Under the pieces are notes generated by a model. The model worked only from the letters and a program-made list of their open reading frames with translations. It did not search any database and was not told the DNA's origin. A stretch of 40,427 nt of DNA, from positions 1 to 40,427 of the forward strand of contig CAMEUH010000002.1 of assembly GCA_945938055.1 (NCBI GenBank). Direction: 5' to 3'. The stretch comes from an uncultured Eubacteriaceae bacterium. Its GTDB lineage: Bacteria > Bacillota > Clostridia > Lachnospirales > Lachnospiraceae. Shown here in pieces: positions 8,097 through 15,880 of this stretch; position 1 is the first letter of the stretch, and every line of letters starts with the position of its first letter. The translations under genes were made by a program, and so were the position numbers.

Positions 8097-9267
8097 ACGC
8101 CATTTCTCCCAAAACTTTCTTTATTGTTTCTGCCACAAACTCAATTTCTTCATCTGTAATTTGCGTACTGGAAGGAATATTAAGAATTCTTTCTGCATAA
8201 TATGGAGCTTTTTCCAGTTCATATGTAATTTCATTCTGATATGGAAGTTGTTCATTTATCAGCCCCCAAATCGCCCGTGTCTGTATTCCATGCTTTTCCA
8301 GTTCTTTAATTATATCCCTCATGGAAACCTTAATTCTCTCTCTGTTTATTTCCACAGAATAGAACCACTTGTTCGATAATGTTCCTTCTCTAAAATCTAC
8401 TACTTTTCCAAAATCAAAACCCTCAAGTAACTTTTTATATTTATCAAAATTGTCTTGCTTTCTTCTGATAAACTCTGGCAGTTCTTCCATCTGAGCCACC
8501 CCCAAAGCCGCCTGCAAATTAGTCATTCTGTAATTATATCCAACTTCATTGTGAATATAAAAATGTGAATCATCCTTAGCCTGTGTGGAAAGGTAACGAA
8601 TATGATCAACCACTTCTGCATTATTTGCAGTTACTGCGCCACCACCACCTGTAGTGATTATTTTATTCCCATTGAAAGAAAATGCGCCAAAATCTCCGAT
8701 TGTACCCGCATATTTACCCGAGAGAGGGCCATCAATATATTTAGATCCTAATGCTTCTGTAGCATCCTCGATAACTTTTATATTGTATTTTTGGGCTGTT
8801 TCCATAATGCGTACCATATCCGCAAGATTGCCAAATATGTGAACTACAACCAATGCCTTTACGTGTTCTCCGTGATATGTAAGTATACCATCTTGAAACT
8901 TACACTCATTTTCACAAAACTTCCGGAGTTTCTTGGGATCCATACACAAACTTTCATCACAATCTATAAAAACAGGATTGGCAAATTGATACTTTACCGG
9001 ATTAACAGCAGCAATAAATGTAAGTGGCGGAACAAGGACAACATCCCCTGGTCTTATTCCTGCTTCAACCAACGATAAATGAAGTGCTGAAGTTCCGCTC
9101 TGACAGGCAGCAACATTTTCTGTATGCAGAAATTCTGCCAATTGATGTTCTAATTTTGTGATATACGCTCCGCCAGTTGAAACCCATCCTTGTTCAAGTG
9201 CATCATTTACATATTTCTTTTCATTTCCTTCAAAATTTGGAATTGATAGTGGTATAAATTTTCCCAT
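8089..9267 (-). CDS. legC: PLP-dependent sugar aminotransferase (DegT/DnrJ/EryC1/StrS; LegC-like)
   Basis: This 392-residue enzyme belongs to the sugar aminotransferases that aminate C4 of a 4-keto-6-deoxy sugar nucleotide using glutamate and PLP. Visible landmarks are GTSALHLSL near residue 58, IEDATEALGS near 166 (Asp168 pairing with the pyridine nitrogen), and SFNGNKIITTGGGG near 197, with Lys202 as the expected Schiff-base lysine. Length is typical. It follows the 4,6-dehydratase gene by 17 bases and would use its product. The ATG has GGAGG six bases upstream. LegC and PseC are related; the legionaminic-type name is chosen because the next genes are a PtmE homologue and a hydrolysing 2-epimerase, not PseG and PseH. 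Confidence 0.88.
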   Translation of the reverse strand: MGKFIPLSIPNFEGNEKKYVNDALEQGWVSTGGAYITKLEHQLAEFLHTENVAACQSGTSALHLSLVEAGIRPGDVVLVPPLTFIAAVNPVKYQFANPVFIDCDESLCMDPKKLRKFCENECKFQDGILTYHGEHVKALVVVHIFGNLADMVRIMETAQKYNIKVIEDATEALGSKYIDGPLSGKYAGTIGDFGAFSFNGNKIITTGGGGAVTANNAEVVDHIRYLSTQAKDDSHFYIHNEVGYNYRMTNLQAALGVAQMEELPEFIRRKQDNFDKYKKLLEGFDFGKVVDFREGTLSNKWFYSVEINRERIKVSMRDIIKELEKHGIQTRAIWGLINEQLPYQNEITYELEKAPYYAERILNIPSSTQITDEEIEFVAETIKKVLGEMAYG

Positions 9268-9284
9268 TTCCCACCTCCAGATTA

Positions 9285-10493
9285 TTACATTTTCGAGTCT
9301 AAAGATTTTCCTTTCTCAATGTGATTGAAATTAGGAAGATATTCCTGAATAATTTTTACAATATTTTCTTTTGATGTTTCTTCCTTTTCAAAGGAATTAT
9401 CAAGTTTTAATAAAAGCTGCATTAATGATTCTTTTTCCGGAACAGACTTATTAACAATAACGCCTAACGCATTAAATCTATTATTATCCACAGATTCCTC
9501 TGCTGTAAAGAACTCCTCATAATCCTTCTCTCCAGATGTATCGGATTTTGAATAATGCACCGGATATCCTTTACTCCCTGACCTTAAATTGATAGATTTT
9601 TCAATTGCGTCTTCGTCAGAATCACATTCCAATACTTCAAACCCATGTTCCTGTATAAGTTCGGTAGCAATTCTATCAAATGTCATCATCTGTGCCTTCT
9701 TAAGCTTTGGGAAAAAAATCTCCCTATTATTTCCAAGCATGCATGACAACATACAAATCTGACCACTCTCCTCAGGTGAAACAAAGTATCTCTTAACATC
9801 CATTGGTGCACCAATGGGTTGTAGTTTTGATATTCTTGCCAAAAAACCTGCCGGCAAAGAACCATTTGAAAATGCCACATTGGCAAAGCGTGCTGTCTTT
9901 ACCGGGAATTTATCTGAATACGAAAAAATCAAATCCTCCATAATTCGTTTACTTGCTCCCATAATATTTACCGGATTAGCAGCTTTATCTGTCGATACAC
10001 AAAAATATTCTTCTGGCGGAAATTCTACCAATAAATCGAGCAGCCTTTTTGCATGTAAAACATTATTTTTCAACAACGCTTCTACGGAATAGATATCCTT
10101 TTCCGAACGTACATGCTTATGGGCTGAAAAGTTTCCAATGATATCAAATCCTCCACGCTTTTGAAACATTTTTCTGAAAACATCTGAATTAAAGTCCATT
10201 GGATACGGAATATAATCCTCCGGGACATACATTCCCCTTATGCTTCTAATATCCCTGGTTAACTCAGCCAGTGCATTCTCATTTATATCCACAACTACAA
10301 GCGATGCAGGTCGAAAAGGAAGTATTGATTTAACAAACGAGGAACCTATGCTTCCTGCTCCTCCAATAACCAATACACTTTTTCCCTCTATTTTCTGCGT
10401 TAATTCCTTCTCATGTTGTTTTATATCGCTTAAAAACATACTTTGAGGTCTCTTAATTACTTTTTCATTTATAAACGTATCAAGATTAAACAT
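9285..10493 (-). CDS. legB: NDP-GlcNAc 4,6-dehydratase (LegB / short FlaA1-type SDR)
   Basis: This 402-residue soluble protein is an extended short-chain dehydrogenase. A leader of about 40 residues precedes the Rossmann loop GGAGSIG at 44-50. The catalytic region has STDKA at 167-171 and MGASK at 178-182, with Met in place of the usual SDR tyrosine, as is typical for the FlaA1/PseB/WbpM group. The reaction is dehydration of an NDP-N-acetylglucosamine to a 4-keto-6-deoxy sugar, the first committed step of bacterial nonulosonate synthesis. There are no membrane segments, unlike WbpM. It starts the sugar-nucleotide block of the operon, 31 bases after the aminotransferase gene. Whether the product keeps or inverts C5 (LegB versus PseB chemistry) is inferred from neighbours. 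Confidence 0.88.
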   Translation of the reverse strand: MFNLDTFINEKVIKRPQSMFLSDIKQHEKELTQKIEGKSVLVIGGAGSIGSSFVKSILPFRPASLVVVDINENALAELTRDIRSIRGMYVPEDYIPYPMDFNSDVFRKMFQKRGGFDIIGNFSAHKHVRSEKDIYSVEALLKNNVLHAKRLLDLLVEFPPEEYFCVSTDKAANPVNIMGASKRIMEDLIFSYSDKFPVKTARFANVAFSNGSLPAGFLARISKLQPIGAPMDVKRYFVSPEESGQICMLSCMLGNNREIFFPKLKKAQMMTFDRIATELIQEHGFEVLECDSDEDAIEKSINLRSGSKGYPVHYSKSDTSGEKDYEEFFTAEESVDNNRFNALGVIVNKSVPEKESLMQLLLKLDNSFEKEETSKENIVKIIQEYLPNFNHIEKGKSLDSKM

Positions 10494-10524
10494 AATTTCC
10501 TCACTTATATTTATTCAAAATATT

Positions 10525-11583
10525 TTAAATAATCTTCTTTAATGCCTCCAACAACACATCCATATCCTTTGTATCCAACGCTCCCAAATGTCCTACCCGA
10601 AACAGCTTTTCCTTCAATTCTCCACCATTAGGGCACACCCATATACCATAATCCCGTTCCAATGTTTCAAATATTTCATATGCTGATAATCCCTCTTCTA
10701 CCATAAGCGGAGTTACCGCATTGGACAATGAAGGAGAGGAAATCCTAAACGGCAGATCTTTTATTCCGTCCCGAAAATATGAAGCCAGTTCAGCAATCCG
10801 CTGATTTTCTGCCTCAATACCCTTTTCACACAAACTCTCCATCCTTGCATGTATCTGCAACAAGATACTTACAGCCGGTGTAAATGGTGTCTGTCCACGT
10901 TCCCCATTCTTTAACGCATCCGCAAGATTAAAATACATACTTGCAATCTTTCGGTGATAAACTCTGTTCACAGCATTCTCTGACAAGACTAAAATCGATA
11001 TTCCCGGCGGTACAGCAAGTGCTTTCTGTGACCCTGTTATCATAACATCAACATCCAACTCCGACATATTAAGTGGATCCGCAAGGAAAGCGCTGATTGC
11101 ATCTACTACCAGAAACAATTTATTCCTCTTGCAAAAGTCAGACACTAATTTCATGTCATACAGCTTTCCAATAGATGTCTCATTCATATTGATAAGAAAT
11201 CCCGTGTATCCTTGATTTTCATATGGTTGTAACATTTCTTCAGTAAGTTTACTTTCAAACGATACTATTATTTCAGTATATGGAATTTCATGAATCTCAC
11301 ATAATTGTGCAAATCGATGTCCAAAACTCCCTCCATTCACCACTAATACTTTATCCGATGAATCAAAAGAATTCATTACTGCTGCTTCCATTGCTCCCGT
11401 TCCGGAAGCTGTCAAAAACACTACCCTCGAACCTTCTGGTGCATATGTAAGCTTTTTCATCATTTCTTCATTTTCTAGCATTAACTTTGAAAAACTTTGA
11501 TTTCTAAAATATGGTGTTGGTTCTGCTCCAATATTCAGAACTTCTTTATATTCCTGTACCGGTCCTACTGTAAAATTCAACAT
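10525..11583 (-). CDS. Class V aminotransferase, 2-aminoethylphosphonate:pyruvate transaminase-like
   Basis: Starting at the ATG at 11583 (GGAAG nine bases upstream) gives 352 residues; a start at 11613 has no comparable ribosome site. The protein opens with LNFTVGPVQ, close to the N-terminal signature of 2-aminoethylphosphonate and serine:pyruvate class V transaminases. ASGTGAMEAAV near 59-69, VVDAISAF near 159 (Asp161) and TGSQKAL near 183 (Lys187 as the PLP lysine) are the expected landmarks. No phosphoenolpyruvate mutase or phosphonopyruvate decarboxylase gene is present in the window, so a true aminoethylphosphonate substrate is doubtful. With LicD and cytidylyltransferase genes nearby, amination of a phospho-aldehyde or related carbonyl to make an amino-alcohol-like substituent is an attractive but unproven role. 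Confidence 0.82.
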   Translation of the reverse strand: MLNFTVGPVQEYKEVLNIGAEPTPYFRNQSFSKLMLENEEMMKKLTYAPEGSRVVFLTASGTGAMEAAVMNSFDSSDKVLVVNGGSFGHRFAQLCEIHEIPYTEIIVSFESKLTEEMLQPYENQGYTGFLINMNETSIGKLYDMKLVSDFCKRNKLFLVVDAISAFLADPLNMSELDVDVMITGSQKALAVPPGISILVLSENAVNRVYHRKIASMYFNLADALKNGERGQTPFTPAVSILLQIHARMESLCEKGIEAENQRIAELASYFRDGIKDLPFRISSPSLSNAVTPLMVEEGLSAYEIFETLERDYGIWVCPNGGELKEKLFRVGHLGALDTKDMDVLLEALKKII

Positions 11584-11617
11584 ATTATCACACTTCCTGC
11601 CGTAAACCAGCATAATC

Positions 11618-12448
11618 TTATTGATATTTTCCTAGATCAAAATCTACAATACCATGATTTTTAATTCGTTTTTCTACTGGAGGGACTTCCATATAATGAT
11701 CCCCAAATGTATATCTTAAATAACTATCATAGTCTTTGGGAGCATAAAATCGATATCCTTCAAATTCCAATTCCGTTAACTCTGTAAAATATTTTAATGG
11801 AAATCCGTTTGCATCCTCTATCCCATGCCAACCTATAATTCCCACTTTCGAACAATTGCTTTCCGTATATTCTGCTGCCATTTTTTCCGTTACAGAATAT
11901 ATTAATTTTTTTGGTATAATGCATGCCAAAGACCATGCAATTCTTCCTAACAGCGTTTCACTTGTATATCTGGCTGTCCTGGCATATAATACTTTTCTGC
12001 AGAACTTTGCTATCTTATTATGTCTTTTCCTTGTTTTTTCATTGTCCGGTATGCCATCACACGGAAAAATGTCAATAAAAATACCTCCATGCATTTTCAG
12101 ACGTTCCTGTCCTATTCGGACCGCTTTGGTTCCATTCATTCTGATTTTGCTATATAACCATGGATATCCCTTATCATTATTATAATTCTGAAATGTCATG
12201 TTAGAAGATAATTGACCTGACACTTTACAGAATTTTTCATACTCACTTCGCAACATTCGTACATCGATATCATCATCCCACGGAATAAAACCTTTATGTC
12301 TTACTGCTCCAAGTAAACTTCCACCTTCAATAATATATTTAATATTATTATCTCTGCATACCCGATCCAATTCTCTCAAGATCTGAAGTTGCACGGAATG
12401 CATTTTCTGTAATTCGGCATCTGTTAATTCTACTTGCTTTGTTTTCAT
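11618..12448 (-). CDS. LicD-family phosphotransferase (first of two)
   Basis: This 276-residue protein carries the LicD/fukutin-type nucleotidyltransferase-fold core near its N-terminus: EGGSLLGAVRHKGFIPWDDDID (about residues 41-62), where the DDDID aspartates bind metal. LicD enzymes transfer a phospho-alcohol such as phosphocholine from a CDP-activated donor to a sugar, forming a phosphodiester. A short hydrophobic stretch around RIAWSLACIIP may be a surface or membrane-peripheral helix. It lies 20 bases after the methyltransferase and five bases before the longest reading of the aminotransferase gene, so it belongs to the nonulosonate operon. The donor and acceptor are unknown; a CDP-linked compound made by the fused cytidylyltransferase at 13616-14965 is a candidate. 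Confidence 0.85.
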   Translation of the reverse strand: MKTKQVELTDAELQKMHSVQLQILRELDRVCRDNNIKYIIEGGSLLGAVRHKGFIPWDDDIDVRMLRSEYEKFCKVSGQLSSNMTFQNYNNDKGYPWLYSKIRMNGTKAVRIGQERLKMHGGIFIDIFPCDGIPDNEKTRKRHNKIAKFCRKVLYARTARYTSETLLGRIAWSLACIIPKKLIYSVTEKMAAEYTESNCSKVGIIGWHGIEDANGFPLKYFTELTELEFEGYRFYAPKDYDSYLRYTFGDHYMEVPPVEKRIKNHGIVDFDLGKYQ

Positions 12449-12468
12449 TTTTATTCCTCATGTCAAAA

Positions 12469-13218
12469 TTACTTTTTCCTTAATATTGCATACCAATGGC
12501 TTGTTTCCGATAATTCTTTTTTATCTAATTGTTCAAAATAACCTTCCTTGACAATATCGCATTCAGCAACTAATGGAGCAAGCATCTCCAGATATTCCTC
12601 TCTTGTGCGATAAATTGCATCATAATTATCATCAAGACTCTCTGACCAAATATGATTCAGAGTCAGTCTTTCTTTGACCCCTACGCTTTCCTCTATGTAA
12701 ATAATAGAACCTTGATTTACAATATTTCCTAAATTTCTGTAACATTCCCTCAAGTCACCGTCATTAATATACATTGACACTCCAGCAATAATAACCGTGT
12801 CAAATTTCTCATCTGTTATTGTAGGTGTTGAAAAAATATTTTGAAAATTACTATTTATAAACTTTGCCTTTGGCTCGTTCTCATAACGCTTTGATGCAGC
12901 TTTTGTCATTTCTAAAGAGAAATCCGTTCCAACATATCTTCCCCAAGTAGGTAAAACATTTTCAGCCCATCTTCCAATTCCGCATCCAATATCCAACACA
13001 CTATGTGTTTCCTTAACATTTAAGAAGTTTAATACATAATCCTTCTCAAACTCATGCCATTTCTTCGCATAATCCGGATTGTTGTCTCCCAAAAGCACTG
13101 TTGTATACTGACTTTTTTCACCATTCAGGTATTTTTTTGCTCGTCTATCATAGAATTCCTGAATATTGCTTCCGCTCACATCAACTTTCCTGGAATAGAT
13201 TCTATTTTGATTATCCAT
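12469..13218 (-). CDS. SAM-dependent class I methyltransferase
   Basis: The ATG at 13218 has GGAG six bases before it and gives 249 residues; the reading that begins at 13230 would start inside that ribosome site. VLDIGCGIGRW (about residues 74-84) is the SAM-binding motif I, followed by GTDFSLEMT, and FDTVIIAGVSMYI is the expected motif near strand 4. The family methylates small molecules, and the N-terminal FYDRRAKKY resembles sugar or amine methyltransferases. It is the first gene of the operon containing LicD, an aminotransferase and the nonulosonate enzymes, so the substrate is probably a glycan component or its amino substituent. A sigma-28-like promoter candidate lies 35 bases upstream (see 13253-13280). 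Confidence 0.85.
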   Translation of the reverse strand: MDNQNRIYSRKVDVSGSNIQEFYDRRAKKYLNGEKSQYTTVLLGDNNPDYAKKWHEFEKDYVLNFLNVKETHSVLDIGCGIGRWAENVLPTWGRYVGTDFSLEMTKAASKRYENEPKAKFINSNFQNIFSTPTITDEKFDTVIIAGVSMYINDGDLRECYRNLGNIVNQGSIIYIEESVGVKERLTLNHIWSESLDDNYDAIYRTREEYLEMLAPLVAECDIVKEGYFEQLDKKELSETSHWYAILRKK

Positions 13219-13252
13219 CACAATCTCCATTCAACACAATGTATTTTAAAAT

Positions 13253-13280
13253 TATATCGACATTTTCAATCAATATATTA
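13253..13280 (-). promoter_or_regulatory. Candidate sigma-28-like promoter of the methyltransferase/nonulosonate operon
   Basis: On the minus strand TAAT (13277-13280), a 16-base spacer and TCGATATA (13253-13260) match the flgM promoter layout in this window (TAAT-N16-CCGATATT) with one base changed in the usually conserved CCGAT core. It sits about 35 bases before the methyltransferase ATG. The overlapping string GATATAAT could alternatively serve as a housekeeping -10 element, though no good -35 is 17 bases away. Confidence 0.45.
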
Positions 13281-13517
13281 ACATTCAATTACTCCAACAC
13301 CTTTTTTGATTAAACGATCCCTGTATACACTGAAATTTGCAGAACTTTTCTCCGTTAATATTACCGTCTTTCCTGCACCTCTAACACCAGTTACCATGCA
13401 TACCTGATAGGGTGGATTTTCATCAGAAAAATTGTCAATAATTTCATTTTTCTGCATTACCCTTTCTATATAGTTAATTGGTGATTTTCCAAAGGCTAAA
13501 GTAGATGGATTCTTCAT
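13278..13517 (-). pseudogene. Internally deleted remnant of a P-loop ATPase gene
   Basis: This 79-codon frame has a good ribosome site (AAAGGAG) and begins NPSTLAFGKSP..YIERVMQKNEIIDNF, then GVRGAGKTV, a Walker A motif at about residues 44-52. Directly after the P-loop the reading jumps to FSVYRDRLIKKGV and stops. In a family of roughly 370-residue Firmicutes AAA-type ATPases that I recall, the first part is the N-terminus and the YRxRLIKKG segment is near the C-terminal winged helix, so some 270 central codons appear to be missing. Walker B and sensor regions are absent, so ATPase function is not expected. It marks the boundary between the GT/LicD block and the nonulosonate operon. Family recall is from memory. 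Confidence 0.65.
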
Positions 13518-13526
13518 TCTGCTCCT

Positions 13527-13570
13527 TTATAACTTTTTATAACTCCAAAATATTTTTATAACTTTTTATA
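13527..13570. repeat. Short AT-rich direct repeats upstream of the ATPase remnant
   Basis: The 15-base string TTATAACTTTTTATA occurs at 13527-13541 and again at 13556-13570, a 29-base period. On the minus strand the core AGTTATAAA appears three times just before the ribosome site of the broken ATPase gene. They could be operator or promoter repeats of the former gene, or a slippage product. Confidence 0.6.
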
Positions 13571-13615
13571 TTTCTTTTCAACTCTTTTTTCAATGTCCTA
13601 ATGAGCACCTACAAC

Positions 13616-14965
13616 TTATATAATCCCTCTTTTTCTGACAAATTCTTCCGTTATCCCTGTTATCGCAATGGACTCTCCTGCAGTCAGTTTGTAACTCTGT
13701 TCTCCAATTCCATGAATTTTAGCCATAAATTCACTAATTTCATAGCGCAATCCATCGCCAATAAATTTAGGTTCATAATGCTCAATGACCGTCTCATCTT
13801 CATAACGTACATCAAATTTTTCAGTCAGCCACCAAGGCGACTGTGCAATCACATATCCTTTAGCTCCTGCAACCACCAATTGCCCCTCTGACTTTACTGC
13901 CATACCAACTTTAGCTGTTGCCATAGCATTTTTATAACGAATCTGAATCTTTGTGTAATCATCGGTTCCAAGTTCATTGTCAATACTGTCAAATGTAACC
14001 GATTCATAATCCTTACCTAATATCTTAATAATTGGCATAAGTGCATTTCCACCATATTCAAGAAATGCCCCACCATATTTTGAATCCATTCGTTCTCTGG
14101 AATTAATTTCTGCAATACGCGTAAAGCAAGCCTCAACATCCTTAATTTCTCCAATTTTTCCACTTTGAACCACATTGAGTAGTTGTTGAAACCCTGGACA
14201 ATATGCCGCCTTAATTGCTTCCATCAAAACTACATTTTTTTTCGAAGCAAGCTCATACAATTCCTCACTTTCACTTTTTGTAAAAGCAAGTGGCTTCTCA
14301 CACAAAACATGTTTGCCCGCATTTAATGCTTTTTGGGCATACTCATAATGTGTCTCATGGGTAGAAGCAATATAAACGGCATCTACCCCCTGAAGAAACT
14401 CCTCATAATCCTCTGTTAGGACAACCACTTCATATTCCGCACAGTTTTTCTGAAAGTTTTTCACACTCTCCAGATCTGGATTATAAGCACTGATTACAGC
14501 CATACCACTAGCGTACCTTGCCTCCGCCAGAAAACGTTGTGCAATACGTCCTGTCCCCACAAGTCCCACTTTAGTAATATTAAATGCACTACCTCGAAGC
14601 ATTGTCGATGAAATATTGGGCGTTCTTTCAAGATAAGTTACTTTACAAAAAGCATTCAAATAATCAAATGTGCCTACCCAGTCTGAACCAACTGTAAATA
14701 TATCAACACTATACTTCTGAATGTCTTCAATCTTTTGCCCTTCATGATCCTCTACAATAATCATGTCGGCAAGCCCGGTATTTTTAACATTCTCAATCCT
14801 CTTCACAACAGGATCAATCACATTTAACTTCCCCCTTGCCTCATCAAAATGCTCCGTAGTAACACCGACAATCAGATAATCCCCTAACGCCTTTGCCCGT
14901 TCTAATAATTTATAGTGACCTTCATGAAATAAATCGAAGGTTCCGTATGTTATTACTTTTGTCAT
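13616..14965 (-). CDS. Fusion: TagD-like cytidylyltransferase + Gfo/Idh/MocA oxidoreductase
   Basis: This 449-residue protein has two complete domains. Residues 1 to about 128 are a TagD/GCT-type cytidylyltransferase, with GTFDLFHEGH at 8-17 (the HxGH nucleotide site) and RTPNISST at 115-122 (the ISST motif). From about 133 onward there is a Gfo/Idh/MocA oxidoreductase, with GLVGTGRIA at 135-143 and an intact EKP at 224-226. The pairing suggests that one polypeptide reduces or oxidises a small molecule and activates a phosphorylated alcohol with CTP. The LicD gene immediately upstream overlaps it by an ATGA junction, so the CDP-product is probably the LicD donor. CDP-glycerol, CDP-ribitol or a CDP-amino-alcohol are candidates; the sequence does not decide between them. 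Confidence 0.88.
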   Translation of the reverse strand: MTKVITYGTFDLFHEGHYKLLERAKALGDYLIVGVTTEHFDEARGKLNVIDPVVKRIENVKNTGLADMIIVEDHEGQKIEDIQKYSVDIFTVGSDWVGTFDYLNAFCKVTYLERTPNISSTMLRGSAFNITKVGLVGTGRIAQRFLAEARYASGMAVISAYNPDLESVKNFQKNCAEYEVVVLTEDYEEFLQGVDAVYIASTHETHYEYAQKALNAGKHVLCEKPLAFTKSESEELYELASKKNVVLMEAIKAAYCPGFQQLLNVVQSGKIGEIKDVEACFTRIAEINSRERMDSKYGGAFLEYGGNALMPIIKILGKDYESVTFDSIDNELGTDDYTKIQIRYKNAMATAKVGMAVKSEGQLVVAGAKGYVIAQSPWWLTEKFDVRYEDETVIEHYEPKFIGDGLRYEISEFMAKIHGIGEQSYKLTAGESIAITGITEEFVRKRGII

Positions 14966-15870
14966 AATAATCCGTGACTCCTTAGATATTCTTCCTGCTT
15001 TTTATAATATGGGTAATCGTGTGCTCTTCCTGCATTATAAGATGGTGTCATGTAATCACCGTATGTCTTTTTCAAAATTGCATCATATCCGCATGGTACC
15101 GATACTTCCATCTGTTCAAACGGCACCATTATCGTATCGCAAAACCATTCCTTGTTCAGATAATACTCCGGCTGATAACATATATTAGTGGGAAAATATG
15201 TTAATTGATCGCATTCCTCCTCATGAAATAATCCGGCAATCCTGTCAAGTAATAACCACAACTGGTTTTCTTCATTGACACCTCTGGTTATTTTGGTCTG
15301 GCATAACGACTCAATCTGTTCTAAATAGCCTTCTATCTCACCATTTTCAGTATATGTTTTATAATTCTTCGCCGCAGAATATACAACCGTATATAAATTT
15401 CTCTGAAGCTGTGCCTGCTCCCGGTCTCTTGGCACAAAATCAAGCGGTACAATATCAATCCCACATATGTAAGGGCATCCATAAAACCTTTTCCGCCGTT
15501 GCTCATCAAGTATAATCTGCCTGGTATTCATGACCGAGGTGGTAGGCTGACTGTGAGTCGGATCCGCATAAGAGCTGCTGTTGTAATATCCCTCTGGAAG
15601 TTCATCCGAAAGAATCCTCATCAATGTCTGATAGTCCTTACGTTTCATGGCAATATCAATGTCATCATCCCACGGAATGAACCCTTTATGCCTTATGGCT
15701 CCCAGAAGGGTTCCCCAGTGTGCATAATAGGTAAGTCCATAATCCGTACATATGCGGTGGATTTCCTGCAGTACTTCCATCTCAACCGCCCATACTCTCT
15801 TCATCATTTCCGATACGGTAAACCCACATCTTATCTCTTCTTTAAAAAAATCCTCATTGATTGCAAGCAT
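14962..15870 (-). CDS. LicD-family phosphotransferase (second copy)
   Basis: I place the start at the ATG at 15870, which follows AAGGA by eight bases and lies just after the stop of the upstream glycosyltransferase, giving 302 residues. A TTG at 15933 would give 323 residues but overlaps the neighbour by 53 bases. The LicD core GTLLGAIRHKGFIPWDDDIDI (about residues 53-73) holds the metal-binding DDDID. ICGIDIVPLDFVP further on is a second conserved LicD block. The protein should transfer a phospho-alcohol from a CDP donor to a glycan. Translational coupling (ATGA) to the cytidylyltransferase fusion links donor synthesis and transfer. It is clearly diverged from the LicD at 11618-12448, so the two may modify different positions. 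Confidence 0.86.
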   Translation of the reverse strand: MLAINEDFFKEEIRCGFTVSEMMKRVWAVEMEVLQEIHRICTDYGLTYYAHWGTLLGAIRHKGFIPWDDDIDIAMKRKDYQTLMRILSDELPEGYYNSSSYADPTHSQPTTSVMNTRQIILDEQRRKRFYGCPYICGIDIVPLDFVPRDREQAQLQRNLYTVVYSAAKNYKTYTENGEIEGYLEQIESLCQTKITRGVNEENQLWLLLDRIAGLFHEEECDQLTYFPTNICYQPEYYLNKEWFCDTIMVPFEQMEVSVPCGYDAILKKTYGDYMTPSYNAGRAHDYPYYKKQEEYLRSHGLL

Positions 15871-15880
15871 ATTTTCATCC

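Noticed and set aside
9686..9886. Minus-strand frame within legB
   Set aside because: It lies wholly inside the conserved dehydratase gene in another frame, with no ribosome site or homology.
4277..10493. Pseudaminic acid pathway
   Set aside because: PseG- and PseH-type genes are absent, and a PtmE homologue and hydrolysing 2-epimerase are present, so legionaminic type fits better. Not fully excluded.
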